Below, piece by piece: positions 23,732 through 37,190 of a stretch of DNA of 64,000 bases. The notes under the pieces were generated by a model that saw only the letters and a program-made list of their open reading frames with translations, made no database searches and had not been told where the DNA came from. Source of the stretch: Sinohyriopsis cumingii (taxonomy: Eukaryota; Mollusca; Bivalvia; Unionida; Unionidae). The stretch spans positions 104,136,602 to 104,200,601 of the forward strand of contig CM068826.1 of assembly GCA_028554795.2 (NCBI GenBank). Direction: 5' to 3'. Position numbers and translations under genes: made by a program. Each line of letters starts with the position of its first letter. Position 1 is the stretch's first letter.

Positions 23732-26110
23732 CCCTTTTACTGACGTATACTGAGCCTCCAGTGTAAAAAAGTAGATAAAATTAGTACTCTTAAGCTATGC
23801 TGCTGTTGCTATTATTTTTTCAAAACCCTTGTTAACTTTATGATCTTTTCTGCAGTCTGCTCTCAGCTTATTCACTAATGTTTCTTATTAAGAAATGTAG
23901 TAATTTTGATTGGTTTGGTTTTATAATTCTAAAATCTTTTCCCACAAATAGTGCTGATGTCCGAAACTACTGGAAAAAACACTTGGTTTAAGATAGTATC
24001 TTATCACTTGTGTACATAAATCATTGATCACCATTCTATCAAAATATATCTATTGTGTACAAATTATATGAAACTATATAACAAGAAATTCATTATGATG
24101 CCATTATAAATATGTTTCAGTATGTGGTTTACATATGTGATGCATCAAAAGCTTTGAATATAAATCTTCTAATCTAACAATTTAGGTTAGTTAATTTATG
24201 TTCACTAGTTAAGGAATTTAATCAATGCAGCCCTAGTGTGTTTTATGCATGCATGCAAATGTCACTCTAACAGTATCTCAGAAAGGATACACATACATGG
24301 CCATAATCTTTATTAAAAGGGTAATTTGCTTTTGAAAAATACAGAAATCATGGACTGTATGCTGAGTGAACCATCCTGTATACTGTACGCAAATCACACA
24401 AAAATGAGACAAGAAAATCGGTGCCACTGTCACACACTGATAACTTGGTGTTAAAATTTCCATATCTTCTAAGAAAGAATATTTCTTTCATTCGTTAAAC
24501 AGATTTGTACATCTGTGTATTATTACAGTAGTCCTTCTGTCCATCAAGTCATTACAAGTCCAATGTTCAACAAACTGAGACTGCATTTTGCCCAAAACGT
24601 ATAAAATATAACAATTGTGTACATTTTTCCAAAGACAATCGATATGGTTTTAAGTTAAAACTTTTAAAGTTTTGATAATCCTCCCAGGTTTTATCAGAAG
24701 AAGAAGAAGAAAAAAAACAACAAAACATTGAATATGTGTCTACTATGAGGAACCAGTATGATACCCAAATGTTTGTAATATGTAACCTCTTGTAAATTTG
24801 TTTCAGCTGTGTATACATACTGGACAGCTTGGGTATCTTTTTATATTAGCATTAATTCAGTCTTGTATGAATTAAATGTAACCAGCCAGATCCGGGACCA
24901 CATAATGTATCTTTACAAATTATCCACGTTTATAATTTCAAAATAGTTATGTTCTTTTAAACAGGAAAGATAAAACAAATTTCAATTAAAATCTATTAAA
25001 ATGAAATAGTTAAGATTCATTCTTATATTTAATTCTTTAGAATATTCGGCTTAGGCCATGTCCCAGCAAACATCATTATATCATACTTTTACACATTTCC
25101 AGTATCAACATTCTTTACTTTCAACACATTATTTACTCCTGAAAAACTTGGAGCTAAGTGCTTTTCCCTACGACACACAGAGACAGATGACCCATGATGA
25201 CCCAGGCTGGCATAGGCAGGTACCAAACGCACAAAACTTGGATTAAGAGTCCTACATTCTTTCAACTAAGCTCACTCAGTATATCAAATCAATTTTACGT
25301 CATAAACACTTTACATTAAAGTACATAATGTGATAATAATTTCAACATATTTCCCGGCCTTGTTTAGGTTATATCAATAGTTACAAAGTAGGCTACTAAT
25401 CAACAATACATTAAAATGACAACACAAAACATTGCAAGAAAAGAAAAATAGCTGGCCCATGTAAAAATAAATTTATGTGCAATAAAATCATGTAACCAAA
25501 TAAAATTATGTTAACAGTTGGAAATATACTGTACCTATCATATAATATATTTCTAAATAAAATAAAATAATTAATATGTATATAATGAAAGACTTTACAT
25601 ATTGTCATAAGATGGATATCTCAATATGTGTATAATCCAAGCTAAAACCTTGCACTAGGAAATGTCGAATGGTTTTGTGTAACAGTGAAAGTTGATTTGC
25701 GCAAATGTTCCAAGAGTTCAAACAAGACAATGTGTGTGTGTGGGGGGGGGGGGAACAGGAATATTATTAATGTTGAACAATTACAAATTATATCATGTTA
25801 GTGTTTTTTGTGCCACCACTGTGATAGCAGAAAAGGCCATTTTATTTTGCTCATGTCCATCTGAACATTTCTCTGTCCTTATATTTGTACATCTGTACGC
25901 CCATTACAAATCCGTTCTATGGCAAAATAAAATATTCAGCTAAGAATCGTACAGTTATATACACTTGATCATGGTTTGATTGCAAAAGTTCTTACCTCTA
26001 TTATCAAACACATCCTGTCATTTCCTAACATTTTTCCATAAGTTACCTACTTATTATTAAATAAATTTAAACTAAGAGCTAGCAGTAAATTACCAGGAAA
26101 ATTATTGAAT
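22760..26110. other. No gene recognised; simple repeats only
   Basis: Contains (CT)n at about 23690-23728, a short GAA tract near 24699 and a G run at 25742-25753. Open frames are short and without recognisable domains. Confidence 0.4.
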
Positions 26111-26117
26111 TAGTTTA

Positions 26118-26163
<46 letters not shown>
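26118..26163. repeat. (TTA)n microsatellite
   Basis: About 15 TTA units. Confidence 0.95.
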
Positions 26164-26433
26164 TCATCTATGTGCAGCAAATAGTTTTCCAGTAGTAACA
26201 ACATTGACATTTCTAAGCCATCATGGTAGGTAATGATAATCTGTTATAGTATACTAAGATAATTAAAACTTAAATCCGAAGGATGGATTAAACGTATTCG
26301 TTTATTATAAATTAAAGATGAAGAGCGTAAACCATACTGTATCTGGAATCATCTGACTGCAGTTCATACAGTCCCTGCTGAGTAATTTTGTAATTTCGAG
26401 TAATACTATGGACGCTTGCACATAGGGACAAGG

Positions 26434-26554
26434 AGGGTCACCCACTCTCCAACTGATTTCACCTCTAAACATGACTTGGCCTCCATCTGTAAAACGTAAT
26501 AGCTGACCAATACATGTTTGTCCCCAACCCGAAAGTAATTCTTTGGGTGACCCT
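26434..26554. repeat. 11-bp perfect inverted repeat, arms 99 bp apart
   Basis: AGGGTCACCCA at 26434-26444 and its reverse complement TGGGTGACCCT at 26544-26554, in locally less AT-rich DNA. The flanks also match loosely (GGAC... and ...GTCC). It could be the core of a small DNA transposon. Confidence 0.5.
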
Positions 26555-26639
26555 GGTCCATACTAACTTAGTAAGCTGGTGATGGTGATACAAGACAGGT
26601 GAACAGCAGGTGTTTAGCAACCAATTGGGCATTTATAAT

Positions 26640-27960
26640 TTTTTTAAATATCTGATCAATTTATTTAAAATTAAGAGAGATAGAGAGAGAGAGAGCATGA
26701 GAAGAATAAGTAATGTTTTCTGATTTGAAGACAAAAGTGCCCGACACAAATGTTACTGCTTTCCACGAGCTCATATAGTCATCCACATGTTTAGAAAAAA
26801 GGGTCAGGATTATGTGATTATTCCAATTTCGTGTTTGTTTCTATTCGCTTCACCCTCTATACAATATCATAAATGGCCAGTTGCTTATGCCCATCAGTAT
26901 GTGTCTTTGTCATTTTGTGCGTTTGTTTATATGTCCATCCTGAATTCATTTTAGCACAATGGCCAAAAGCAAACAAAGCTACAATCATATAACTTTGGAC
27001 ATATTATCATGGTTATAAATAGATAAACTGATTACATTTTTAGACTATCATGCAATTCTTCAAAACTGTTTTTCACATATTAGTTTAACCTTTTAGACTT
27101 GGATTTTTAACTTTTGGACTTGGGAGCTTTTGGATGAAAACCTTGTTAGTACAATAACTTGATTATTGTTAAATATTACCAAAAAAATTACTTATTCTGA
27201 AATATATCATCTCCTTGTTGGCATTAAATGTGTATGATAAAAATAGCTAAAAAAAAGAAATTATTACTATTATTAAAATTATTATTATTATAAATTTCAT
27301 CAACATGTAATAAATAAGTATTCCAGCAGCAAGTTCATAAATATTTCTAAGCTCAATTTGTCTGTTAGTTATGATGATATTATGTTGCATTCTTTTGTTG
27401 CAATGACTTTCCAAGCAATTATATAGTTCATAATTCATCTTTATTTCCCAAAGAGTAGGAATTATATTAAGAAATGTAAATCAATGGAATGGAGCAAATG
27501 TTTTAGTTATAAAAAGATAAAATATAAAGAGTGTACATATAGTTGTTGTTCTAACAGCAGACACTTATTAAAAGCAGTTTCAATGAAGTAATTTATTTGT
27601 ATGTAGTAGCATTTTACAGCAACCAAGAACAGCTATATGGTAATTTGTAGAAATGATCAGGTACTGACCAGGTTTCACACTATGCACAAGTAGCTGCCTG
27701 GCTGGGTTTTAAGATGAAATTTTGATGTTACTGTGTTGGTCCCCCACCCCATGCAGTAATAAAATATTTTTAAAAAATACATAACGAAAATAATTGTATG
27801 ATTGACAAAATTGGGAAGTGAGAGGAGATGTCTGGGGTAACCCGACAAAATGCGAATGAAGAAATTTTCCTACCTGTCCTTCTCTACTAATTTGTTACAC
27901 GGGAGTAAATTTTTTAGGACAGCGTAACATTTAGCACTACTTGACACAGACCTGGTGGGC
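26640..27960. other. No gene recognised
   Basis: AT-rich, with a short GA tract near 26671-26694 and ATT-rich stretches near 27258-27293. Confidence 0.4.
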
Positions 27961-28089
27961 TTATGTATGATATATTGTACATTGTGTGTCCATCTGTTAA
28001 CTCTAGCTTGTTATTACTACTTCTCTTCAACTACTTAGACGACTGCATTGCAATTTTTCAAACAAACACACAATCACCCTATGGTCTGG

Positions 28090-28800
28090 TAGGTCCTCTC
28101 AGAAATAATGGTGCTGGGTGGACATTCAATATAGCATCCAGATAGGCCTTTTTCAAATCTTGTTATTCCTACTTGTCCTGGATGGATGATCCTATCTGGA
28201 TGAAGACTCCACTAAAATTGTTTCTATGATGTCAGTTTGGCCCTAAATAAATTGGCGCTGATCTGATATCCAATATGGCTGCCACAGCAGTATCTTTAAA
28301 GTCTTGTTATGGCTACTCCTTTTGAATGGAAACAAATATTGCCATGGCCGTTTAACCAGAAGATTTCTTACGATGTTGAGCTGATTTTAGTTGAATGAAG
28401 TGTCAATAATGAAAATCCTGTCACTTCTCCTGAATGAATGGTTACATCAGCGTAGGGTTTTCATTGAAAGACTATAAAGTCTAGTTGGTTGTAAAACGAA
28501 AATGGTGACATTCTGACTTCCTATATGGTCAGCACAATGGCTATCTTGAAAATCTTGTTATCTCTATTGTATTTTCACTACAAGACTTCTTATAATTTAA
28601 TATTTATTCAAATTGGAAATGGTACCAATATGATATCAAGTATGGCCACCATGGCAGCCATGTTAAAAATAGAACGTTATGTCATCATGGAATTTATATC
28701 ACATGACTTATCATGATGTCTTGTTGGTCCTATATGATAATGATGCCAACCTGTCTGCCAATATGTCCAACATAGAAGTTAAATTGAAATCATGTTACTG
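28090..28800. repeat. Degenerate ~200-bp tandem repeat
   Basis: A motif of the form AATATGGC.GCCA..GCA followed by ATCTT.AAA.TCTTGTTAT recurs at about 28150, 28268, 28525 and 28640. Each is followed by a CTACTTGTCCTGGATGGATG-like segment where preserved. Copies are badly diverged, and no coding frame persists. Confidence 0.55.
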
Positions 28801-28956
28801 CTGTAGAATATAAGAGGTGGTTTCAACATTCAGCAGTTAAAAATAAGAAATGATTTTATCTTGAATTCCTGACCAAAATTGTCAGAGTAAAAGGTGTTAT
28901 TGTCTTTGAGAGAATTTTGTTCCATTCTATTAAGACAATAATGTTTGAAGGACCAT

Positions 28957-29165
28957 TCTAGTGGCCTAGTGGTTACAGCGCCGACTCGGAAGAGTGAGGT
29001 TGCGGGGTTGAACCCCAGACGAGTCATACCAAAGACTTATAAAACATGGTACTAACATCTGTCTCACTAGGTGGTCCGGCTATTGGGAGTTGGTTCATAT
29101 AAATTTAAAATTAAGCTAGACCAGTCCTTCAGAACCCCCATCAGGAGTTTGCTGAAATCTGAATA
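28957..29165 (+). mobile_element. tRNA-derived SINE (family 2)
   Basis: Head with AGTGGCCTAGTGGTTACAG (A box) and GGGTTGAACCCC (B box region), then GAGTCATACCAAAGACTTAT and ATGGTACTAACATCTGTCTC. The 3' body is diverged. Confidence 0.8.
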
Positions 29166-29344
29166 GAGACTTAATTCGTCAGTTACAACTGAGTAAGGTG
29201 GTAATGGATCATTGTTTTGTTGAAATCTGAACTCTAAATTCTAGTTGATTGTCACACATCTTGTTTTTAATTATTTCTTGATCACTTTTTTAACTGATTT
29301 GCAAATCATATTCAACTATGATTAAACACAAAGTGGCAGATGTA

Positions 29345-29905
29345 TATAATAATAATCATAATAATGAGGACTTTGTATAGCGTCTAATCTTTAGAAGCTC
29401 TAAGCGCTTTACAACATTAGACAACACTTGTAAGATATAAAAAACATATAATGATATGATTACAAAAACAAACACCATAAAATTAGAAAATATTTAAAAT
29501 AACATGCTGAGATCATTTAAGGTAGGTAACATTATTAGGTCTTTAAGTTTGTTCTTGCAGTCGAAATAAGTGAATGTGATCACTGTGTCTTTGTGTCTAA
29601 GTTCAGTGGGAAATTCATTCCACGTTGCTGGGCCCTGGTATGCAAAAGAACGCTGTCCATATGACTTTGTTTTCATAGTGGGAATAATGAGTATAAGATT
29701 GTCAGAAGAGGAGCGTAAGTATCTTGCTGGTGTGTACACATGGGTGAGAGCGAATATGTATGTTGGACTAGAGTCGGACAGTGAAACGTAGCACATAGAA
29801 CAAATTTCGTGTTTGATTCTGGATCGAATGGATAGCCAGTGTAGGGTACAGAACATCGGGGACGTGTGCTCAGATCGTGGTACTCTAAGTATGATCCGAA
29901 ATCAT
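29345..29905 (-). mobile_element. CR1/L2-like LINE 3' end, minus orientation
   Basis: Minus-strand reading gives the C-terminal region of a non-LTR retrotransposon ORF2: LHWLSIRSRIK, YTPARYLRSSSDN, SYGQRSFAYQGPATWNEFP. A short 3' UTR follows (GTAAAGCGCTTAGAGC-type) with a TAATAA-rich end at 29345-29362. Frameshifts near 29670 and 29580 break the frame. No reverse transcriptase core is present, so the element is 5'-truncated. Confidence 0.85.
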
Positions 29906-29909
29906 GATG

Positions 29910-30836
29910 ACATATACCAAGCTGCAGATGTATGATGATCAAACTGAGGCTATTCTGATCACAATACAAAGACTTTCTCATTCACATCCTGTACCTCAAA
30001 CATTAAATATCAGCAACACCAACATTAAATTCACACAATCAGTACGAAACCTAGGTGTTACTCTGGACAGTACTCTCACATTGCACCAACGTGTCATGAA
30101 CATATGCAAGGTTGCATATCTTGAGCTGAGACTCATCAGCTCAATTAGCAAATATATTTCAGTTGATGCAAGTTAAACACTTGTGTGTTCATTAGTACTT
30201 TCAAGACTGGACTATTGTAACTCAGTTATGTTTGGTTCATCTCAATATTTACTCCAGAAACTTCAAAAAGTATTTAAAAAAGCACAGTTGCTCGGATCAT
30301 CCTTATAGTACCACGATCAGATCACACCTCCCCGCTGCTCTGTACCCTACACTGGCTATCCATTCAATCCAGAATCAAAAACAAAATTTGTTCTCTACTG
30401 TGTTTCACTGTCGGACACTAGTCCAACATACCTATCCAACCTCACCCATGAGTACACACCAGCAAGATACTTACGCTCCTCTTCTGACAATCGTATACTC
30501 ATTATTCCAAGTATGAAAACAAAGTCATATGGACAGCGTTCTTTTGCATGCCAGGGCCCAGCAACGTGGAATGAATTGCCCACTGAACTTAGACACAAAG
30601 ACACAGTGATCACATTCAAGAGAGCTCTCAAAACTCACTTATTTCGACTGCAAGAACAAACTTAATGGCCTAATGATGTATCATACCTTAAATATTCTCC
30701 GCATATTTTTTAATGTTTTCTAATTGCATGGTGTTTATTTTTGTAATCATATCATTATATATTTTTTATCTTATAGGTGTTGTCTAATGTTGTAAAGCGC
30801 TTAGAACTTCTACAGATTAGGCGCTATACAAAGTCC

Positions 30837-30878
<42 letters not shown>

Positions 30879-30880
30879 TT
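29910..30880 (+). mobile_element. CR1/L2-like LINE 3' end, plus orientation, (TTA)n tail
   Basis: Longer copy of the same family. It starts inside the late RT/thumb region (KTEAILI-like near 29940, NLGVTLDSTLT near 30050, SRLDYCNSVMFG near 30205), continues to TYGQRSF-like SYGQRSFACQGPATWNELP near 30520 and RALKTHLFRLQ, and ends GTAAAGCGCTTAGAACTTC with (TTA)n at 30838-30874. In-frame stops and frameshifts near 30174 and 30307 show it is dead. Confidence 0.88.
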
Positions 30881-30919
30881 AGCTACCCAATGAGTCATAC
30901 AAATAGGCGGTGGTTAAAA

Positions 30920-31175
30920 TCAAGACTAAAAAACAATTCAATTAAATTCGAATTCCTAATAAAGTAACGCAATTAGAGTCTTATACGAGCTGCTTCGATA
31001 TGTTTAATAAGGGACAAGAGCGTTTCGCTTGTGGTGACAAGTTGACATCTGATTGGCTCAGAATTAAGAGACAATTAAAACAAACAAATAAGACAAAATT
31101 GGGCAAAGTAAAATGTCATAGCAGGATTGTCCATCACAACATTGACATTTTTGTTTCACATGTTTGTTGAAAACA

Positions 31176-31269
<94 letters not shown>

Positions 31270-31560
31270 ATACAAACATACATACATACAAACATACATA
31301 CATACATACTTTTCGTCTACTTCTTGGAATTTGGTAAAATAAACCACATTTCATAATCTCTGCGCTTACGACACGATGTTATAATATCAGAGCCTGGACA
31401 AAGCAAAACACGAAACAAATGGGTGGAAGGTTGGCTTTTTGGATCCACAGTTTTATCATTTAAATTTGAAATGTTTTACAAAACATTATAAATAGAGCAG
31501 CCCATCTATATTTACAAATCAATACATTCTTTGTTGAGAATAAAATGAAAACATGTGTTT
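30920..31560. repeat. Segmental duplication, copy D (partial)
   Basis: Matches the region just downstream of both GPCR copies: CAATTCAATTAAATTCGAAT near 30935 against 17066, GTAAAATGTCATAGCAGGAT at 31109 against 7420, and AAATTTGAAATGTTTTACAA at 31459 against 17310. It contains (TA)n at 31179-31260, then (CATA)n to about 31309. It carries no GPCR or EPDR sequence. Confidence 0.7.
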
Positions 31561-31564
31561 GTTT

Positions 31565-34500
31565 TGACGTATAGTTGTGAACTTTGTCCTTAATCAGTCA
31601 TCGTGATTTGCAGCGTTTGCAACGAACAGAAAAGGCCGAAAAGCTTCAACTGAAATGGCGACTACTTTGCAGCGTACATATGCGACCTTGACATTCAGAA
31701 TTGTCTTAGCCTTAACATTTCGCATGTTTGATTCACCGTTATTTCTCATGAATTCCTTTGGAACTAGTGTCCTTAGAGTTATGCTACAACGGCGGAAAGA
31801 TGATTATAATTTACTGTTTTAGGCAAGGTAAGATTGATCCTAATATTTTGAATGCCATCGATTAAAGAGGAATTCTTACTCTGTTCACTTTTCCACCCAA
31901 ATTTTTGTTTCTTTTTTTAACGCTTTTTAAGAGTTTTAAAAGCCTGTATTTGCTATTTGCCCATCCTGCGTATCCTCTTTCTGCAATATAAACGGTCACG
32001 CTTATTCTTTAGCTTTGTTAATCACTCACTGGAGTTAACAGCTTCTCGTGAAATGTTTCCTGTTGTGTGCAAGACATCATTCCCACTTCTGTCAAACATA
32101 TCGTTTCTTTTATGGACACGTGCACTTTATTTCATATATAAGAAGAGGTGAAAAAGAACCCTCTACTATTGCTAGAAAGATAGTATTTTGCAATTAATAC
32201 AACACTACCAGTATCTAGTGTAGTTCTAGGTCAGACTGTGACGATTTTGTATGTTAAAAATGTGCATCGTGCGTACAAGTGTGTATATATTTTTAGAGAA
32301 GCTAGAAATATAATGTAATATACATTTTATTTAATATTGCCTCTGTATATCCTATTATTTCATTAGAACAAAGAAAGAAAAGGAGAGTATAACACACCAA
32401 TTATATTTAATGCAGCTTCTATGAATATGTAGACACGTGATTTTATAGCAACCCTTAAAATATATCTAAAAAGGTAGCTCGCCTTCCGAAGGGTATTTCT
32501 GTCCGTGAATCACTGACCTACAAAATAAAGACAAATATAAATTACAGAGCACTGATATCATTCTATCAAATAACCATATGTCACAGAAGGATCAGTTGAG
32601 ACATTATTCAAGTACATATGTATATATGTACAATATAAGTTTTTAGTAGGCTGACGTTTATCGGATCAGGAATTGGCATCATAATTTAGCGTGTTCAAAC
32701 TTCATGTTCCTATCTTCAATTGTATTAAAAGCAACTAAATGTTTCACCTGCACGTTATGAGCAAATCAAACTATTTGCAATGAAACTTTGTTGTCATTTA
32801 AATTAATTTTTGTTTCTTGTGTGTCATGAAAGAATTTCATTTTTATACTGACCGTAGAAGTCAGTCTTGGTCAAAGTCGTCTTAGAATCGATGTATGACT
32901 AATTTGAGAAACATATATCAAGGGGAATAGATTAGGGAGGAACAGAAGGACAGATACAATTTAGTGTTCCCGCAGCAGCCCTGCCAGACAGAAGGTAAAT
33001 GAAACAATTTGTGAACTCAGTATATTTCGTGGAGTGAAATGTTCTAGTTGATGAAAACAGTATGTGAATGCTGTGGATTGCTCTATTTTTGTAGGTTATT
33101 ATCTTGGTTCTGCCGCCATGATTTATTCGTTTATTAGATAGTTTTAAAAGAACAAAGGACTCGGGGTTTTAAAATCTTAAATGAAAAACAATTGCATATT
33201 CTGAGGATGATGATGCCATTTTAGGTGCAGAAGTCGCAATAGAAACAGATAATATTGTACTCATTGTTAGTGGTTTTTCTGGCTCCCTAACAAGCTTTAC
33301 GAAGAGAATATTAGAATGTACAAAAGAGAAGAATGTGTGGTTTTAACGTAGAAACCGTAATATCATTAATGGCAAATGATTTAAAACGAAAACATTTTTG
33401 TAATTTTACGACACAGATGGAGATTGGCCAAACTATGCAGTCCACGAGAAAAGTAATCTGAAATAGCGACAAGGAAAACAGATGAATTTTAGATCAACAG
33501 ACAAAAGATAAGGATGTGGAAAACTGTAAACCAGTAGCCGGACGTTCCTCTGAAATTATTGGCTTACAATCATTTGTAAACCCTGGATATAAAGATTATT
33601 TGTGTTCAAGATTACAAATGACATAAGAAACATAACATACATTATCTAACATCTCATCTTAAGTATGTCCTAACGAACCTACTTTTACATAGTGCAATAA
33701 AAGCATGTAAGCTGCATATACAATACATATTCGAGCTTTCTGATATGTAGGTGAGAGAAAGTAGAGACGTTCATTTACAAGAATGACTTCAATGCAAACT
33801 ACCCCTGACTGCGGTACAGAGATCATTAAATACATAAGATTAAAGAGACTTAAAATAATATGTAACTGTTTGCCAGTTAAAAGGATGTAATGAATGAAAT
33901 CTGAACCACATACGAAAGTTACAGGAGGACATCAGTATAGGAAAAGACGAAAACTAAAAGGATGTAGCACAGGAACTGCTGGAAACGGTTTTTAAAAATG
34001 GTTTCGTTTAAATTTAAATTTCTGAAGTCGTTGGCTATCTAACATAGCTGGGCAAATTGTTGTAGAAAATATTGGAAAAGTAAAGTCAAAAGTGAGAGAA
34101 AATTTTATTATTAGGTTAAAAGCTATAACAATCATTTAAAAAGTGTTTTCGAATTGTTTCTATCAGAACTGCAAAATGCATGACTTTATCAACAATCGTA
34201 ACTTCGGTAAGACGGGCTTAATGTCCTATCCCTGCTCCAGGTATTTATTTCATTTAGCTTGAATGTAGTAGTCGCAATACTTAGAATTATCGGTAATGTG
34301 ATAAACTAGTTATTAGATATTGTGTGGAAAATTGTTTATTATATAACCTGAATTTTGTTTTTAACAAAGTACAAATAATCTATCAAAGTTAAGAGGGCAG
34401 CTCCAGGAACCAAACGTATTTAAATAAATGTTCGATTATTCATTTTATCATTATCGTAGTTTCCGGGTTTTATTTTGGCATGTCTAAATTGCAATATGTA

Positions 34501-35330
34501 CTATTAACATCCATGTAACCAATGCATAAGTAGGCATCACAGTAGGAACGGTGGAGCATGTATGAAACAGTGTCAACAGCGTAATCCGTGTTTTGTACTT
34601 AAAGATGGCTTACTTTCTCCTCTTTTAGGTCCTCTACAATTTCCTGTATTACTCGTACTGATTGCTTACCAGCCTTTCAAATACTACGCTTTTTATGTAT
34701 CATTACTGATGGTATGGTTTAATTTCAGTTTAATATGTAATTGTATATCTTTAAAGTGTTCGGGTATCCAACGTTACGACCGAACTTAACCACCACGTCA
34801 CTCGGTAACCAAACGATATCGTCACCATTAGCAGCATAATCCAATTAAACCCCTGATTCTGATAAGCATTGCAAAACATTTGCCACGATGTTTTCATATC
34901 TGTCATAACCTTAACTTCCTAAAAGTAAACGTTTCATTAGGTTTATAAAAGGGTCTGATATTTTTTATTAATGCTGCTTTTTTGAACCTGTGCACCTAAA
35001 ATTTATATCACATATGACATACCGCTTTGATTTAATTTTTGTAATACCCGCAACTGTTGGACCATTGCTTTCTCAAAGAAAAAAATATGCCCTCATATGA
35101 GTTACTTGTCGGATTTGCCAGCAAGGTGAACCATAATTGCATATTTGCTACTCATTCATTTCATCACCTGACAATGATATCATCGTTTGAACAGTAATAA
35201 CAACTTTGATATTTATGTACTAGCATGTTGCTGAGACAGCAGAATGTGTAAGTTTCTTGGCAAACAATTTTTTTATTTTCATCAGACCAATATCTGTAAA
35301 GTATGATTTTTCTCCTTTATGGTATCTCAG
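31565..35330. other. No gene recognised
   Basis: AT-rich. A 53-codon frame starting near 33193 (YSEDDDAILGAEVAIETD) looks protein-like but has no ATG, family or supporting splice sites. A 75-aa frame at 34562-34789 is hydrophobic and unrecognised. Confidence 0.4.
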
Positions 35331-35836
35331 TTCATGGCCAAATTAATAATGCTGTTCATATTTGGTCTTAATATATCATAATAAGATGAAAGCATTTTAT
35401 TATTGTTATTTGACCTGAAAACATCGTAAAAATATGAAGGCATTTTATTATTGTTATTTGACTTATTTGACCTGAAAATATCGTAAAAATATGAAGGCAT
35501 TTTATTAGTGTTATTTGACCTGAAAACATCGTAAAAATATGAAGGCATTTTATTATTGTTATTTGACCTGAAAATATCGTAAAAATATGAAGGCATTTTA
35601 TTATTGTTATTTGACCTGAAAATATCGTAAAAATATGAAGGCATTTTATTATTGTTATTTGACCTGAAAATATCGTAATAAGATGAAAGTATTTTATTAT
35701 TGTTATTTGACCTGAAAATATCGTAAAAATATGAAGGCATTTTATTATTGTTATTTGACCTGAAAACATCGTAAGAAGATGAAAGTATTTTATTGCTGTT
35801 ATTCGGCCTCAAAACATCGTAAGATGATGAATGCAT
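35327..35836 (-). repeat. 48-bp minisatellite, open as 16-residue repeats
   Basis: About ten 48-bp units between 35385 and 35830. On the minus strand from ATG 35836 they read as 169 residues of repeats such as KMPSYFYDIFRSNNNN, with variants (KILSSYYDIFRSNNNN). Because 48 is a multiple of three, a second minus frame also stays open, so openness alone is weak evidence for coding. A 9-bp in-frame insertion at about 35460-35468 adds three residues without breaking the frame. No signal peptide, flanking exon or known domain is apparent. I treat it as a minisatellite first. Confidence 0.85.
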
Positions 35837-35849
35837 TTTACATTCAGAC

Positions 35850-37190
35850 AACTCTTTTCCTCATTTGTAAAACAACACATGCATTTCCTGATTTTACTAG
35901 GCTGGTATGTTATTGATTACGAAATATGTGGGAAATCACACAAACAACTTTTGCCATTCACACTGTCTAGTTTAGTGAATTCTGTCAATTTCAGTATAGT
36001 ACTTTATTATTCCTTTACTTTTCACATATAGCTGTAGCTTATTTAGGACAAAGAGCCTTTGGAAATGATTGCATCATTTCAGTGTTTTAATATCCACATC
36101 AACGTGTCCTAATTACTTCATTTACTAACAAATTGTTATTGTACATTTGCCTCATTATACAGAATCGTTACCTTCATAACCACACCATTTTTACTGTTTT
36201 AATACTTCTTTATATGCATTGTTTTTTATGAACCCATCACTTTAATGGATAATGATTTCTGCTGATTTCTAGCTGTTACAAAATTTATCATATTCTTTGC
36301 TTTTATAAGTACATACGCTTTACCCATCATTATTTTGGTCCAAAATTACTTTAGATTGTATATTTAATCTTTTTTATTTGGTCGTAAAATTTAAATCTTG
36401 CTTGCAAAATGTACCCATATTATCCCAAAAGTGTCTTCCTCGTTTAAGTTTTCCAATTTGTTAACAACAGGATCAAATTATATAACTGGCCTGACTTTAA
36501 TAATGCCTCCGTAAATTAGGAAAGTGTTCGTTTGCTTTAAACATTGACATTCTGACCGTTTTACCAATTTTGAATTTAGTAGTTGCAGAATTGTCAGATG
36601 TAAAGTACCTGAATAAACTGATCCATACATTTTTATTTTCCCTGTCCTGATCACGTCAATAAGAGCAAGGTCTATTTATGTTTTGATGTTTGCTATTGTA
36701 CCTATACTTTAGAGTCACCCATTTTTGGATATCATTTGGAGTGAAATACTTTCACCTTTTAGTCTTTGTAATTATGTTTATTAATTATGAGACAGTTGTA
36801 AAGTACTCTATGTTTTTCTTTGTCAACTGTGATGCAGCATTGCTCGGTTCTTTCATCAACATGTATCTTTCTTAGCTTTGTGATTTTGATAACTTCCTTG
36901 AACGCGCCGTTGATATCACTTCCCCTTGTCATTTGTACTTTTACAACCCAATCGTATTTTGAGAAGACCACATTAACCAGTGCAAAAACGTCTTTGCAGT
37001 ATTTGTTGAAAATTTCATACGCGTGAATGTAATTAACAGATATTTGCCACCGATCATCCTTGCAATTGAAATAAACCTTGATGTGTGCATATCGTTTCCA
37101 CCATGAATGCCGAATGCGTAACAGATTAACAATCTTGATATTGGAATTGATGATGTTCCTTTCTATGTTATCATCATTAAATGTAATCTG
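35850..37190. other. No gene recognised
   Basis: AT-rich sequence downstream of the minus-strand EPDR gene. Only short frames. Confidence 0.4.

Noticed and set aside
33180-33355. 53-codon acidic open frame
   Set aside because: Composition looks protein-like, but there is no ATG, convincing splice site or recognisable family.
35368-35836. CRISPR-like array
   Set aside because: The 48-bp units are directly contiguous with no unique spacers, and the sequence is animal nuclear DNA. The 25-bp array at 48343-49044 was rejected on the same grounds.
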